From contig NZ_JAUEDK010000011.1 of assembly GCF_030385785.1 (NCBI RefSeq), positions 1 through 64,000 on the forward strand: a DNA stretch of 64,000 bases. Reading direction: 5' to 3'. The position numbers and the translations under genes are program-made. Below are positions 16,382 to 26,156 of this stretch, in pieces. Under the pieces are notes generated by a model. The model was not told the origin of the DNA and made no database searches. It saw nothing but the letters and a program-made list of their open reading frames with translations. Numbering within the stretch: the stretch's first letter is position 1; every line of letters begins with the position of its first letter. The DNA comes from Crenobacter oryzisoli. Its GTDB lineage: Bacteria > Pseudomonadota > Gammaproteobacteria > Burkholderiales > Chromobacteriaceae.

Positions 16382-16927
16382 TCAGTCGGTGGCACCGCCG
16401 ATTAGGTAATCGGCAGCATCGAAAAGGTTGTCGAACACCAGCGTGCCCTCGGGCAGGCCACCGGCGGCCAGGGTCTTCTCCCCCTTGCCGGTCTTTACCA
16501 ACAGCGGCTGGCCACCGACTGCGGCAATCGCCTGCAGATCACGCAGGCTGTCGCCGATCAGCGGCAGGCCGTTGGTGTCGGCGTTGAAGCGCTGGGCGAT
16601 CTCCTGGATCATGCCCGGCATGGGCTTGCGGCAATCGCAGTTGTCGTTGGCGGTGTGCGGACAGAACAACACCGCGTCGATGCGGCCGCCTGCCTGGCCG
16701 ACCAGCCGGTGCATCTTCTCGTGCATGGCATTGAGTGCCTGCACGGTGTAGAGCTTGCGGCCCAGCCCCGACTGGTTGGTCGCCACCACCACGCGCCAAC
16801 CGGCCTGGGTGAAGTTGGAGATCGCCTCCAGGCTCTTGTCGATCGGCACCCACTCGGCCGGGCTTTTCACAAAATCGTCGCGGTCGTGATTGATCACGCC
16901 ATCGCGGTCCAGAATCACCAGTTTCAC
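16382..16927 (-). CDS. gmhB: D-glycero-beta-D-manno-heptose 1,7-bisphosphate 7-phosphatase
   Basis: HAD phosphatase of 181 residues in ADP-heptose synthesis for the lipopolysaccharide inner core. Nucleophile motif LVILDRDGVINHDRDDFV (3-20), motif II VVVATNQSGLGR (about 46-57), the zinc-binding loop FCPHTANDNCDCRKP with Cys/His ligands (about 88-102), and the acidic motif LIGDSLRDLQAIAAVGGQPLLVKTG (about 122-146). The length matches the family. It lies between glyS and plsC in the same direction. No other heptose gene is in the window. Confidence 0.95.
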   Translation of the reverse strand: MKLVILDRDGVINHDRDDFVKSPAEWVPIDKSLEAISNFTQAGWRVVVATNQSGLGRKLYTVQALNAMHEKMHRLVGQAGGRIDAVLFCPHTANDNCDCRKPMPGMIQEIAQRFNADTNGLPLIGDSLRDLQAIAAVGGQPLLVKTGKGEKTLAAGGLPEGTLVFDNLFDAADYLIGGATD

Positions 16928-16997
16928 AGCATCCCCTCAAGAGACACGAAAGGCGCACGCCCCCTCCCCCGAGGACGTGCGCCCGCTTGCAGCGGCC

Positions 16998-19205
16998 TTA
17001 CTCGGCCAGCAAGGAAATGTCAGCCACGCGGTTGAACAGCGCCGACAGGCGCGCCAACAGCGCGATCCGGTTGGCGCGCACCGCGGCATCGTCGGCCATC
17101 ACCATCACGCCGTCGAAGAACGCATCCACCGGTGCCTTAAGGCCGGCCAGCAGCGACAGCGCGGCGGTGAAGTCGTGAGCGGCGAACTTGGCCTCCACCT
17201 GCGGCGCCAGCGCCTCGACCGCCTGATGCAGCGCGGTTTCGGCCGCCTCGGCGAACAGCGCCGGGTTGACCGCACCGACCTCGCCCTCGGCCTTCTTCAG
17301 GATGTTCTTCACGCGCTTGTTGGCGGCGGCCAGCGTGGCCGCTTCCGGCAGGCGCTTGAACTCGGCCACCGCGGCCAGCACCGCACGCACCTCGTCGAGG
17401 CGGTCCGGGGTCTGCGCCAGCACGGCGTCGATAACACTCAAATCAATAACTGGTCTATTACCAGACAACTGACCCGCTAGCATCTCCCCAGCTTCCTGAG
17501 TAGAAAGCTTGCCAGCATTAACTTGTGCATGAACCTCTTGAGCAAATGCATGTTGCGCAGCGAGGTTTGGCACAACACTACCCTCCTCTAGAAGCTCCAT
17601 GCGCAACAAGTTTCTGAGGCGTTCAAGCATGAAGCCGTACAGCTCGTCGGCTGTGTTGGCCGCCAGCTTGCCGGCCGGGAAGACCTCGGCTACCAGCTTC
17701 AGCAGTGCCTTCAGGCTCAGCGGCGATTCGAGCAGCATGCGCAGCACGCCCAGCGCGGCGCGGCGCAGCGCGAACGGGTCCTTGTCGCCGGTCGGGATCA
17801 GGCCGATGCCCCAGATGCCGACCAGGGTTTCGAGCTTGTCGGCCAGCGCCACCGCGGTAGCGATCGGGCCGACCGGCAGCGTGTCGCCGGCGAAGCGCGG
17901 GTGGTAGTGGCCCTCGATCGCGGCAGCCACCTCCGGGTCGTGACCGTCGTGCAGCGCGTAATACATGCCCATCACGCCCTGCAGTTCCGGGAACTCGCCG
18001 ACCATGTCGGTGACGAGGTCGGCCTTGGCGAGGTAGGCGGCGCTTTCGGCACGGTCCTGATCCGCCCCCAGCTGCGCGGCGATGCCGCCGGCGATCGCCT
18101 GCAGGCGCTCGACGCGCTCCAGCACGGTGCCGATCTTGTTGTGGTAGACCACGTGCGCCAAACGCGACAGACGGGTGTCGAGGCGGTGCTTCTGGTCCTG
18201 CTCAAAGAAGAACTTGGCGTCCGACAGGCGCGCGCGCAACACGCGCTCGTTGCCGTGGATGATGTTGGACGGGTCTGCCGCCTCCAGGTTGGATACCAGG
18301 AGGAAGCGGTTCATCAGCTTGCCCTGACCGTCCAAGAGCGGGAAATACTTCTGGTTCTGCTGCATAGTCAGGATCAGGCACTCCTGCGGCACGCGCAGGA
18401 ACTCGGCCTCGAAGCCGGCCTCCAGCACCACCGGCCACTCGACCAGCGCGGTCACCTCGTCGATCAGCGCGTCATCGGCGGCGATGGTCGCGCCAAGGTC
18501 GGCGGCGTGCTTGTCAAGGCGGTGACGGATCAGGCTGCGGCGGGTATCGAAGCTCGCCACCACCTTGCCCTGTTCGAAGAGTTCGACCGGGTACTGGTCG
18601 GCGTGGCTGATCACCACCTCGCCCTGCGACAGGAAGCGGTGGCCGCGGGTGGCGTTGCCGCTCTTAAGGCCCAGCACCTCGCCCGGCACCACTTGGTCAC
18701 CGTGCAGCATGATCAGGCCGTGCACCGGACGCACGAACTGGTGGTCCAGGTCGGACCAGCGCATCAGCTTCGGCACCGGCAGCTTCTTCAGCGCGGAGGC
18801 CACGATGTCGGACAGCGCGGCGGACAGCGGTTCGCCGGTCTTGGTCGACTCGTAGGCGTACACGTCCTGCTTGCCGTCGTTGGAGACGGTCAGCTCGTCG
18901 ACGCTGACGCCGCAGGAGCGGGCGAAGCCTTCCAGCGCCTTGGTCGGCACGCCGTCTTTCATGCCGGCGGCGAGCGACGGGCCTTTCTTCACGATGTGCT
19001 GGTCCGGCTGCAATGCCAGCACGCCGGCGATCTGCACCGCCAGGCGGCGCGGGGAGGCGAACACGTGCACATTGGCATCGGCGGCGGCAAACTGCAGTTT
19101 CCTCAGTTCGTCGCTAATCGTGTCGGCGAAGCTGGCCGCCAGCTGAGGCAGCGCCTTCGGCGGCAGTTCCTCGGTCAAAAGTTCAATCAGCAGGGTTGCG
19201 TTCAT
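16998..19205 (-). CDS. glyS: Glycine--tRNA ligase, beta subunit
   Basis: Beta subunit of the alpha2beta2 glycyl-tRNA synthetase, which carries the tRNA-recognition parts. ATG 19205 gives the conserved MNATLLIELLTEELPPKALP. Diagnostic segments include ASPRRLAVQIAGVL, LPVPKLMRWSDLDHQFVRPV, ALVEWPVVLEAGFEAEFLRV PQECLILTMQ NQKYFPLL and GIWGIGLIPTGDKDPFALRRAALGVLR (around 455-480). At 735 residues it is about 45 longer than E. coli GlyS (689). The extra length corresponds to residues about 540-585 (FAQEVHAQVNAGKLSTQEAG, MLAGQLSGNRPVIDLS), encoded by an AT-richer stretch at 17440-17620. The C-terminal anticodon-binding part (KRLPEAATLAAANKRVKNIL) resumes afterwards. It is 63 nt downstream of glyQ. 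Confidence 0.96.
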   Translation of the reverse strand: MNATLLIELLTEELPPKALPQLAASFADTISDELRKLQFAAADANVHVFASPRRLAVQIAGVLALQPDQHIVKKGPSLAAGMKDGVPTKALEGFARSCGVSVDELTVSNDGKQDVYAYESTKTGEPLSAALSDIVASALKKLPVPKLMRWSDLDHQFVRPVHGLIMLHGDQVVPGEVLGLKSGNATRGHRFLSQGEVVISHADQYPVELFEQGKVVASFDTRRSLIRHRLDKHAADLGATIAADDALIDEVTALVEWPVVLEAGFEAEFLRVPQECLILTMQQNQKYFPLLDGQGKLMNRFLLVSNLEAADPSNIIHGNERVLRARLSDAKFFFEQDQKHRLDTRLSRLAHVVYHNKIGTVLERVERLQAIAGGIAAQLGADQDRAESAAYLAKADLVTDMVGEFPELQGVMGMYYALHDGHDPEVAAAIEGHYHPRFAGDTLPVGPIATAVALADKLETLVGIWGIGLIPTGDKDPFALRRAALGVLRMLLESPLSLKALLKLVAEVFPAGKLAANTADELYGFMLERLRNLLRMELLEEGSVVPNLAAQHAFAQEVHAQVNAGKLSTQEAGEMLAGQLSGNRPVIDLSVIDAVLAQTPDRLDEVRAVLAAVAEFKRLPEAATLAAANKRVKNILKKAEGEVGAVNPALFAEAAETALHQAVEALAPQVEAKFAAHDFTAALSLLAGLKAPVDAFFDGVMVMADDAAVRANRIALLARLSALFNRVADISLLAE

Positions 19206-19268
19206 GGTGTCTGTTCTGTTCGGTCGCACGAATGCGCCGCCGGCGATGGCACGGCGGCGCGGCTCGGG

Positions 19269-20159
19269 TCAGTCGCGCTTGAGCATCGGGAAGCCCAGGG
19301 CTTCGCGCGAGTCGTAGTAGGCCTGCGCCACGCCGCGCGCCAGGTTGCGGATGCGGCCAATGTAGGTGGCGCGCTCGGTCACCGAGATCGAACCGCGCGC
19401 ATCGAGCAGGTTGAAGGTGTGGCCGGCCTTGAGGATCATCTCGTAGCCCGGCAGCGGCAGGCCGGCTTCCAGCAAGCGCTTGGCCTCGGCCTCGTAGTCG
19501 TTGAACTGGCGGAACAGCAATTCGACGTTGCTGTGCTCGAAGGCGTACTTCGACTGCTCCACCTCGTTCTGGAAGAACACATTGCCGTAGGTGACCGGGG
19601 TGCCGTCCGGCAGGTAGGTCCACACCAGCTCGTAGACGTTCTCGATGTTCTGCAGGTACATCGCCAGACGCTCGAGACCGTAGGTGATCTCGCCGAGCAC
19701 CGGCTTGCAATCGAGGCCGCCCACCTGCTGGAAGTAGGTGAACTGGGTCACTTCCATGCCGTTCAGCCACACTTCCCAACCGAGGCCCCAGGCGCCCAGC
19801 GTCGGGTTTTCCCAGTTGTCCTCGACGAAGCGGATGTCGTGCTGGGTCGGATCGAGGCCCAGTTCCTTCAGCGAACCGAGGTACAGGTCCTGGATGTTCG
19901 GCGGCGACGGCTTCAACACCACCTGGAACTGGTGGTGCTGGAACAATCGGTTCGGGTTCTCACCGTAGCGGCCGTCCTTCGGGCGGCGCGACGGCTGCAC
20001 ATAGGCGGCGTTCCACGGCTCCGGGCCGAGGGCGCGCAGGAAGGTGGCGGTGTGCGAGGTGCCGGCGCCGACTTCGGTATCGTAGGGCTGCAGCAGGGCA
20101 CAGCCCTGGCGATTCCAGTAGTTCTGCAGCGTGAGGATGATTTCCTGGAAAGTCAGCAT
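19269..20159 (-). CDS. glyQ: Glycine--tRNA ligase, alpha subunit
   Basis: Catalytic alpha subunit (296 residues) that forms glycyl-adenylate together with GlyS. ATG 20159 gives the standard [20 protein letters not shown]. Highly conserved segments follow: [60 protein letters not shown] and [20 protein letters not shown], which make up the class II catalytic motifs. Usual length. It is the first gene of a glyQ-glyS unit that may extend to gmhB-plsC. Confidence 0.98.
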   Translation of the reverse strand: MLTFQEIILTLQNYWNRQGCALLQPYDTEVGAGTSHTATFLRALGPEPWNAAYVQPSRRPKDGRYGENPNRLFQHHQFQVVLKPSPPNIQDLYLGSLKELGLDPTQHDIRFVEDNWENPTLGAWGLGWEVWLNGMEVTQFTYFQQVGGLDCKPVLGEITYGLERLAMYLQNIENVYELVWTYLPDGTPVTYGNVFFQNEVEQSKYAFEHSNVELLFRQFNDYEAEAKRLLEAGLPLPGYEMILKAGHTFNLLDARGSISVTERATYIGRIRNLARGVAQAYYDSREALGFPMLKRD

Positions 20160-20484
20160 GTCACGTGAATGGGTAATGGACAAAATTGGATCGATTTTAC
20201 TTGCCTTTACCGACGCGGGAAAGCAAGCATCGCGCCGGATTGGCGGTATATGTCCTTCACACTGAATGACTAGGACATTAGCAACATGACTGCAGAGCGA
20301 TGCTGGGCCGAGGCCGGCGACGGCCAAAGCCGGCACACACTGCCGAGCCCTGTCACTGGATCACGCAAATCCGACACCGGCCCTGCTGCCAACGGCAGCG
20401 CAATAGGGAGCGATAGCCATCACTTCGGCTTCACCAAGGGGGAATGACTCAAAAGCACCGACGCTTTCACGCAGCCCCAATGAC
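20160..20484. other. Intergenic region upstream of glyQ
   Basis: Holds the glyQ promoter region on the minus strand and separates it from tdh. I found no T-box-like leader (not expected in this group), no small gene and no repeat. Confidence 0.35.
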
Positions 20485-20516
20485 AACGGGCCGGCCCCAT
20501 GAGGAGCCGGCCCGTT
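20485..20516 (-). terminator. Terminator of tdh
   Basis: AACGGGCCGGC (20485-20495) pairs perfectly with GCCGGCCCGTT (20506-20516), an 11-bp stem and 10-nt loop, 30 nt after the tdh stop. The T tract is short. Confidence 0.6.
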
Positions 20517-20545
20517 AGACCAACTTAGCGGTCAGTCGTCGGCGC

Positions 20546-21577
20546 TTACGCCGCCTGCCAGTCCAGGATCACCTTGCCCGACTGCCCGGACAGCATCGCC
20601 TCGAAGCCGGCTTCGAAGTCGTCGACCTTGTAATGGTGAGTGATGATCGGGCTGATATCGAGGCCCGATTGCAGCAGCGCCACCATCTTGTACCAGGTCT
20701 CGAACATCTCGCGGCCGTAGATGCCCTTGATCTCCAAGCCCTTGAAGATCACCTGGTTCCAGTCGATCGCGGTGTTGTCCGGCGGGATGCCGAGCAGCGC
20801 CACCTTGCCGCCGTGGTTCATCACGTCGAGCAGCTGACGGAATGCCTGCGGGTTGCCGGACATCTCCAGGCCGACGTCGAAGCCCTCGTGCATGTCCAGC
20901 TCGGCCATCACTGCCTTCAGGTCCTGCTTGGCGACGTTGACCGCTCGGGTCGCGCCCATCTTCTCGGCCAGACCCAGCCGGTACTCGTTGACATCGGTGA
21001 TCACCACGTGACGCGCGCCGACGTGGCGTGCGATCGCCACCGCCATGATGCCGATCGGGCCGGCGCCGGTGATCAGCACGTCCTCGCCGACCAGGTTGAA
21101 GCTCAGCGCGGTGTGCACCGCGTTGCCGAACGGGTCGAAGATCGATGCCAGGTCATCGGAGATGTCGTCCGGGATCGGGAAGGCGTTGAACGCCGGAATC
21201 ACCAGGTATTCGGCGAAGGCGCCCGGGCGGTTCACGCCGACGCCGACGGTATTGCGGCACAGGTGGCGGCGGCCGGCGCGGCAGTTGCGGCAGTAGCCGC
21301 AGGTGATGTGGCCTTCGCCGGACACGCGCTGGCCGAGCTTGAAGCCCTGCACTTCCGAGCCGATGCCGGCGACCACACCGACGTATTCGTGGCCGACGTG
21401 CATCGGCACCGGGATGGTCTTCTGCGCCCAGTCGTCCCAGTTCCAGATGTGGATGTCGGTGCCGCAGATCGCGGTCTTGGTGATCTTGATCAACAGATCG
21501 TTGTGGCCGATTTCCGGCACGGCCACGTCGGTCATCGTCAGACCCTTGGCCGGTTGCAGTTTTGCCAATGCTTTCAT
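20546..21577 (-). CDS. tdh: L-threonine 3-dehydrogenase
   Basis: Zinc-dependent medium-chain dehydrogenase (343 residues) that oxidises threonine to 2-amino-3-ketobutyrate with NAD+. Catalytic zinc Cys and His lie in [20 protein letters not shown] (about 34-53) and GHEYVGVV. The structural zinc loop is [15 protein letters not shown] (about 97-111). The NAD-binding motif is [20 protein letters not shown] (about 167-186). Start [13 protein letters not shown] at 21577 is the usual N-terminus. kbl lies upstream on the same strand with a 127-nt gap, so the two form the threonine-to-glycine pathway, although transcription order is kbl then tdh. Confidence 0.97.
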   Translation of the reverse strand: MKALAKLQPAKGLTMTDVAVPEIGHNDLLIKITKTAICGTDIHIWNWDDWAQKTIPVPMHVGHEYVGVVAGIGSEVQGFKLGQRVSGEGHITCGYCRNCRAGRRHLCRNTVGVGVNRPGAFAEYLVIPAFNAFPIPDDISDDLASIFDPFGNAVHTALSFNLVGEDVLITGAGPIGIMAVAIARHVGARHVVITDVNEYRLGLAEKMGATRAVNVAKQDLKAVMAELDMHEGFDVGLEMSGNPQAFRQLLDVMNHGGKVALLGIPPDNTAIDWNQVIFKGLEIKGIYGREMFETWYKMVALLQSGLDISPIITHHYKVDDFEAGFEAMLSGQSGKVILDWQAA

Positions 21578-21704
21578 GAAGCTGCCTCTACTTGTCCTTG
21601 TCGGGTTAGCCGAAGGATCGCCCCGGCCCACCCTGTCTTAATCCGGCCCGCTATCGGGGCCGCTCGGCAAACGGCAACAGGTGATGCGCCGCCCGCCATG
21701 ATCA

Positions 21705-22910
21705 TTATGCCGGGATCACGCCCAGCTTCTGCCCTACCTTGATGAACGCCGCCACCGCCTGCTGCACCTGCTCGGTGGTGTGGCCTGCCGACATCTGGGT
21801 GCGGATGCGTGCCTTGCCTTTCGGCACCACAGGGTAGGAGAAGCCGATCACGTACACGCCTTCCTTCAAGAGTTCGGCCGCCATCTCGCCGGCCAGGCGC
21901 GCGTCGCCGAGCATCACCGGGATGATCGGGTGCTCGCCCGGCACCAGCTCGAAGCCGGCTTCAGCCATCTCATTGCGGAACAGCTCGGCGTTGGTCTTCA
22001 GCCGCTCGCGCAGCTGGCGCCCCTCGTCGGACGCGAGGATCTCCAGCACTTTCAGGCTGGTGGCGGCCAGCGCCGGGGCCAGGCTGTTGGAGAACAGATA
22101 GGGGCGCGAGCGCTGGCGCAAGAGCTCGACGATCGGCTTGTGCGCCGACACGTAGCCACCCGATGCGCCGCCGAGCGCCTTGCCCAACGTGCCGGTGTAG
22201 ATGTCGACCCGGTCGGCCACGCCGCAGTATTCCGGGGTACCGGCGCCGGTGTCGCCGATAAAGCCGACCGCGTGCGAGTCGTCCACCATTACCAGCGCGT
22301 CATAGCGTTCGGCCAGATCACAGATGCCCTTCAGGTTGGCGATGATGCCGTCCATCGAGAACACGCCGTCGGTGACGATCAGCTTGAAGCGTGCGCCTGC
22401 CTCGTCGGCAGCCTTGAGCTGTGCCTCGAGGTCGGCCATGTCGTTATTCTTGTAGCGGTAGCGCCGAGCCTTGCACAACCGAATGCCGTCGATGATCGAC
22501 GCGTGGTTCAGCTCGTCCGAGATCACCGCGTCCGCCTCGCTCAGCAGCGTCTCGAACACGCCACCGTTGGCGTCGAAGCAGCTCGAATACAGGATGGTGT
22601 CGTCAGTGCCGAGAAAGCGCGAAATCGCCGCCTCGAGCTCCTTGTGCACGCTCTGGGTGCCGCAAATGAAGCGCACCGAGGCGCAGCCGTAGCCGTAGTC
22701 GTCGAGGCCCTGCTTGGCGGCGGAGATCAGCCGCGCGTCATCGGCGAGCCCCAGATAGTTGTTGGCGCAGAAGTTCAGCACCGCGGAACCGTCGGCCAGC
22801 GTAATGCCAGCGCCCTGCGGGGTGGCGATGATGCGTTCGGGCTTCTCGAAGCCGTCGGCGCGGATCTGGTTCAGCGTGGCCTCGAGATGGGCGAGATAGG
22901 TATGGTTCAT
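21705..22910 (-). CDS. kbl: Glycine C-acetyltransferase (2-amino-3-ketobutyrate CoA ligase)
   Basis: PLP enzyme (401 residues) that splits 2-amino-3-ketobutyrate with CoA into glycine and acetyl-CoA. Alpha-oxoamine synthase motifs are present: [51 protein letters not shown] (about 209-227, the PLP-contacting Asp and His) and the Schiff-base lysine in [18 protein letters not shown] (about 240-257). The start [13 protein letters not shown] matches the family. First gene of the kbl-tdh pair. Confidence 0.97.
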   Translation of the reverse strand: MNHTYLAHLEATLNQIRADGFEKPERIIATPQGAGITLADGSAVLNFCANNYLGLADDARLISAAKQGLDDYGYGCASVRFICGTQSVHKELEAAISRFLGTDDTILYSSCFDANGGVFETLLSEADAVISDELNHASIIDGIRLCKARRYRYKNNDMADLEAQLKAADEAGARFKLIVTDGVFSMDGIIANLKGICDLAERYDALVMVDDSHAVGFIGDTGAGTPEYCGVADRVDIYTGTLGKALGGASGGYVSAHKPIVELLRQRSRPYLFSNSLAPALAATSLKVLEILASDEGRQLRERLKTNAELFRNEMAEAGFELVPGEHPIIPVMLGDARLAGEMAAELLKEGVYVIGFSYPVVPKGKARIRTQMSAGHTTEQVQQAVAAFIKVGQKLGVIPA

Positions 22911-23014
22911 GAAAGACTCTGTACGTGTCGGTTACACAAGCGAGCGCACTGCCGCCGGGGTGGCCGGTAACAGTGTTCAGAAACGGGAGCATGGAGCGGT
23001 GCGCTGCCGGCAAG

Positions 23015-23024
23015 GTTGGCCGAA
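23015..23024 (+). repeat. Intergenic copy of the dispersed 10-mer GTTGGCCGAA
   Basis: Exact copy, 105 bp upstream of kbl and outside any gene. See the finding on the RTTGGCCGAA word. Confidence 0.7.
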
Positions 23025-23104
23025 AGAGCGCGCTCCGGCCCTGTCTGCGTCGATTGTAGCCAAAGCGGCCGGTTTTGACCGGCCCCACGTAACAGGTCGC
23101 AATA

Positions 23105-23140
23105 AAAAACCCGCCTGCATTCGCAGGCGGGGTGGTTTTT
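23105..23140. terminator. Bidirectional terminator downstream of hemB
   Basis: CCCGCCTGC (23110-23118), loop ATTC, GCAGGCGGG (23123-23131), with a run of A before and GTGGTTTTT after. A 9-bp GC stem flanked by A and T runs works in both directions. It lies 113 nt after the hemB stop and isolates hemB from kbl. Confidence 0.85.
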
Positions 23141-23243
23141 GCTACAGCGACAGGGCCACTGCCCTGCCAGTTGGCGAGTGCCCCACTAAGCAGTGAAAGT
23201 CATAGGGCCAGGCAGGACAATAACGCCGGAAGAACTCGGGTAC

Positions 23244-24308
<1,065 letters not shown>

Positions 24309-24336
24309 TCACAGGCAAAGCACGCAAAAAAACGCG

Positions 24337-24540
24337 TCAACGCTGACGCGGCGGCTCGTCCTTCTTCAGCGGCTCATCGTCCTCGGGCGGGTCGTCGTCG
24401 AAGCGACGGTAGGTACCGGGCGACACGCCGGGGGGCAGATTCAGCGGCGGCTCACGCTTGGCCAGCCGCACCAGCGTGCCGACCACGGTGGCGATCGGCG
24501 CGACGATAATCACGATCCAGAACCAGATCGAATGCAGCAT
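24337..24540 (-). CDS. Small single-helix membrane protein, unknown function
   Basis: Predicted protein of 67 residues. An N-terminal hydrophobic helix (SIWFWIVIIVAPIATVVGTLV, about 4-24) is followed by a polar tail rich in Asp, Glu, Lys and Pro ending DDPPEDDEPLKKDEPPRQR. The codon pattern in this frame (GC-rich third positions) is coding-like, but the ribosome-binding site is weak (AAAGAC). It lies between dnaJ and hemB on the same strand. I do not recognise a named family. Confidence 0.55.
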   Translation of the reverse strand: MLHSIWFWIVIIVAPIATVVGTLVRLAKREPPLNLPPGVSPGTYRRFDDDPPEDDEPLKKDEPPRQR

Positions 24541-24703
24541 GGCAGCGGTCTTTAACAGAAAAACAGGCAGTCTACTCTTTGCGACTCGGCCCGGCAAAAA
24601 CGGGCCGGCGACAGGCGGCACATCACCGGCGATGATCATAACGAGAGGGGTTGGGCTTTTGACCTCTTCAAGTATACGAGTCAGCCCTTCCGAAAAGCAG
24701 ACA

Positions 24704-24733
24704 TGAAAAAACGGCGGCCAATCGGCCGCCGTT
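24704..24733 (-). terminator. Terminator of dnaJ
   Basis: AACGGCGGCC (24710-24719), loop AATC, GGCCGCCGTT (24724-24733); on the minus strand the stem is followed by a T run (complement of GAAAAAAC). It starts 24 nt after the dnaJ stop. Confidence 0.88.
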
Positions 24734-24756
24734 CTCAAACGCATCGCGTAGCAAGC

Positions 24757-25893
24757 TTAGTCGAAGAACTCGCGCAGCTTGTCCATAAACGACTTGGCGC
24801 GCGGGTTGTGAGTGGCCTTGTCGCCCTCGCCGATCTGCTCGAACTCGCGCAGCAGTTCCTTCTGGCGATCGGTCAGCTTCACCGGGGTCTCGACCACCAC
24901 ATGGCACATCAGGTCGCCGTAGTCGTTGCCGCGCACCGCCTTCACGCCCTTGCCGCGCAGGCGGAACACCTTGCCCGACTGAGTCTCGGCCGGGATCTTC
25001 ATCTTGGCCATGCCGTCCAGCGTCGGGATCTCGATCTCGCCGCCCAGTGCCGCCGTGGCGAAGGTGATCGGCATCTCGCAGTGCAGGTCCATGCCGTCGC
25101 GCTGGAACACCGCATGCTGCTTGATGTGGGTGACCACGTACAGGTCACCGGACGGGCCGCCGTTGGTGCCCGGCTCGCCCTCGCCCGCCAGACGGATGCG
25201 ATCGCCCTCGTCGACGCCGGCCGGGATCTTCACGTTCAGCGTCTTGTGCGTCTTCAGCTGGCCGGCGCCGTGGCACTTGGTGCACGGGTCGGTGATCTGC
25301 TTGCCGCTGCCGTGGCAGGTCGGGCAGGTCTGCTGCACCGAGAAGAAGCCTTGCGACACACGCACCTGGCCATGGCCACCGCAGGTCGAGCAGGTCTTCG
25401 GGCTGGTACCCGGCTTGGCGCCCGTGCCGTGGCAAACATCGCAGTTCTCGTGGGTCGGGATGCGGATCTGACGCTCGCAGCCCTTGGCAGCCTCTTCGAG
25501 CGTGATCTCCATGTTGTAGCGCAGGTCTGCACCACGGTAGACGTTGGAACGCCCGCCGCCGCCCGCGCGACCACCGAAGATGTCGCCGAAGATGTCGCCG
25601 AACGCGTCGGCAAAGTCGCCGAAGCCGCCGGCACCACCGCGGAAGCCACCGCCCGCGCCCATGTTCGGGTCAACGCCGGCATGGCCGAACTGATCGTAGG
25701 CGGCACGCTTGTCCGATTCGGACAGGATCTCGTACGCCTCCTTCACTTCCTTGAACTTGTCCTCGGCTTCCTTGCTGTCCGGGTTGCGGTCCGGATGGTA
25801 CTTCATCGCCAGCTTGCGATACGCCTTCTTGATGTCGTCGTCGGACGCATCGCGATTGACGCCGAGCACGTCGTAATAGTCACGTTTGGACAT
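24757..25893 (-). CDS. dnaJ: Chaperone DnaJ (Hsp40)
   Basis: Co-chaperone of 378 residues that delivers clients to DnaK and stimulates its ATPase. Domains: J domain with the HPD motif in [11 protein letters not shown] (about 30-40), a Gly/Phe-rich linker (about 75-112), the zinc-finger region with four CxxCxGxG repeats ([32 protein letters not shown]; about 151-215), and the C-terminal substrate-binding domain. Canonical length. It is downstream of dnaK, separated by a 263-bp gap containing a large inverted repeat, so its expression relative to dnaK may be tuned there. No heat-shock promoter of its own was seen. Confidence 0.98.
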   Translation of the reverse strand: MSKRDYYDVLGVNRDASDDDIKKAYRKLAMKYHPDRNPDSKEAEDKFKEVKEAYEILSESDKRAAYDQFGHAGVDPNMGAGGGFRGGAGGFGDFADAFGDIFGDIFGGRAGGGGRSNVYRGADLRYNMEITLEEAAKGCERQIRIPTHENCDVCHGTGAKPGTSPKTCSTCGGHGQVRVSQGFFSVQQTCPTCHGSGKQITDPCTKCHGAGQLKTHKTLNVKIPAGVDEGDRIRLAGEGEPGTNGGPSGDLYVVTHIKQHAVFQRDGMDLHCEMPITFATAALGGEIEIPTLDGMAKMKIPAETQSGKVFRLRGKGVKAVRGNDYGDLMCHVVVETPVKLTDRQKELLREFEQIGEGDKATHNPRAKSFMDKLREFFD

Positions 25894-26002
25894 GGTGTCT
25901 TAACCTTGTGGCCCACTGCAAAGGGTGGCCGAAAACGGAAATGCCGAAACAGCAAAGGCACAGAGGCCGGCGGGATCATTCCCCACCCGCCCCTGTGCCT
26001 CT

Positions 26003-26144
26003 CGAGCCTGTCATCCTCCTGCTACGCGTCCCTGATCGGGGTTCATGTGCGGCTCGGAATCCTCATGTACTGCTGTACATTCCGGTTCCTGCGCTGCGCT
26101 TCACCCCGCTGAGGGCCGCTCGCGACAGAGTCTGAACAGGCTCG
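26003..26144. repeat. Large nested inverted repeat between dnaK and dnaJ
   Basis: The 142-bp element has matching arms at several levels: outer CGAGCCTGT (26003-26011) with ACAGGCTCG (26136-26144); middle CCCT-CGGGGT (26030-26042) with ACCCCG-AGGG (26103-26115); inner ATGTAC (26065-26070) with GTACAT (26075-26080). It ends 12 bp from the dnaK stop and lies wholly in the dnaK-dnaJ gap. Its overall look is that of a REP/BIME-type intergenic repeat or a structured mRNA element; the class is not certain. Confidence 0.6.
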
Positions 26145-26156
26145 GGACCTCAACGC

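Noticed and set aside
17901-20168. Very long open frame antisense to glyS-glyQ (about 755 codons)
   Set aside because: It is His/Arg/Gln/Val-rich, has no recognisable motif and mirrors the GC-rich third positions of the glyS and glyQ codons on the other strand. It is a shadow of real genes.
22911-23243. Possible glycine riboswitch upstream of kbl-tdh
   Set aside because: No tandem aptamer core was recognisable; the only structured element is the hemB terminator.
25921-25933. GGTGGCCGAAAAC upstream of dnaJ as a further copy of the dispersed word
   Set aside because: It differs at one core position (GTGGCCGAA instead of TTGGCCGAA), so it was not counted.
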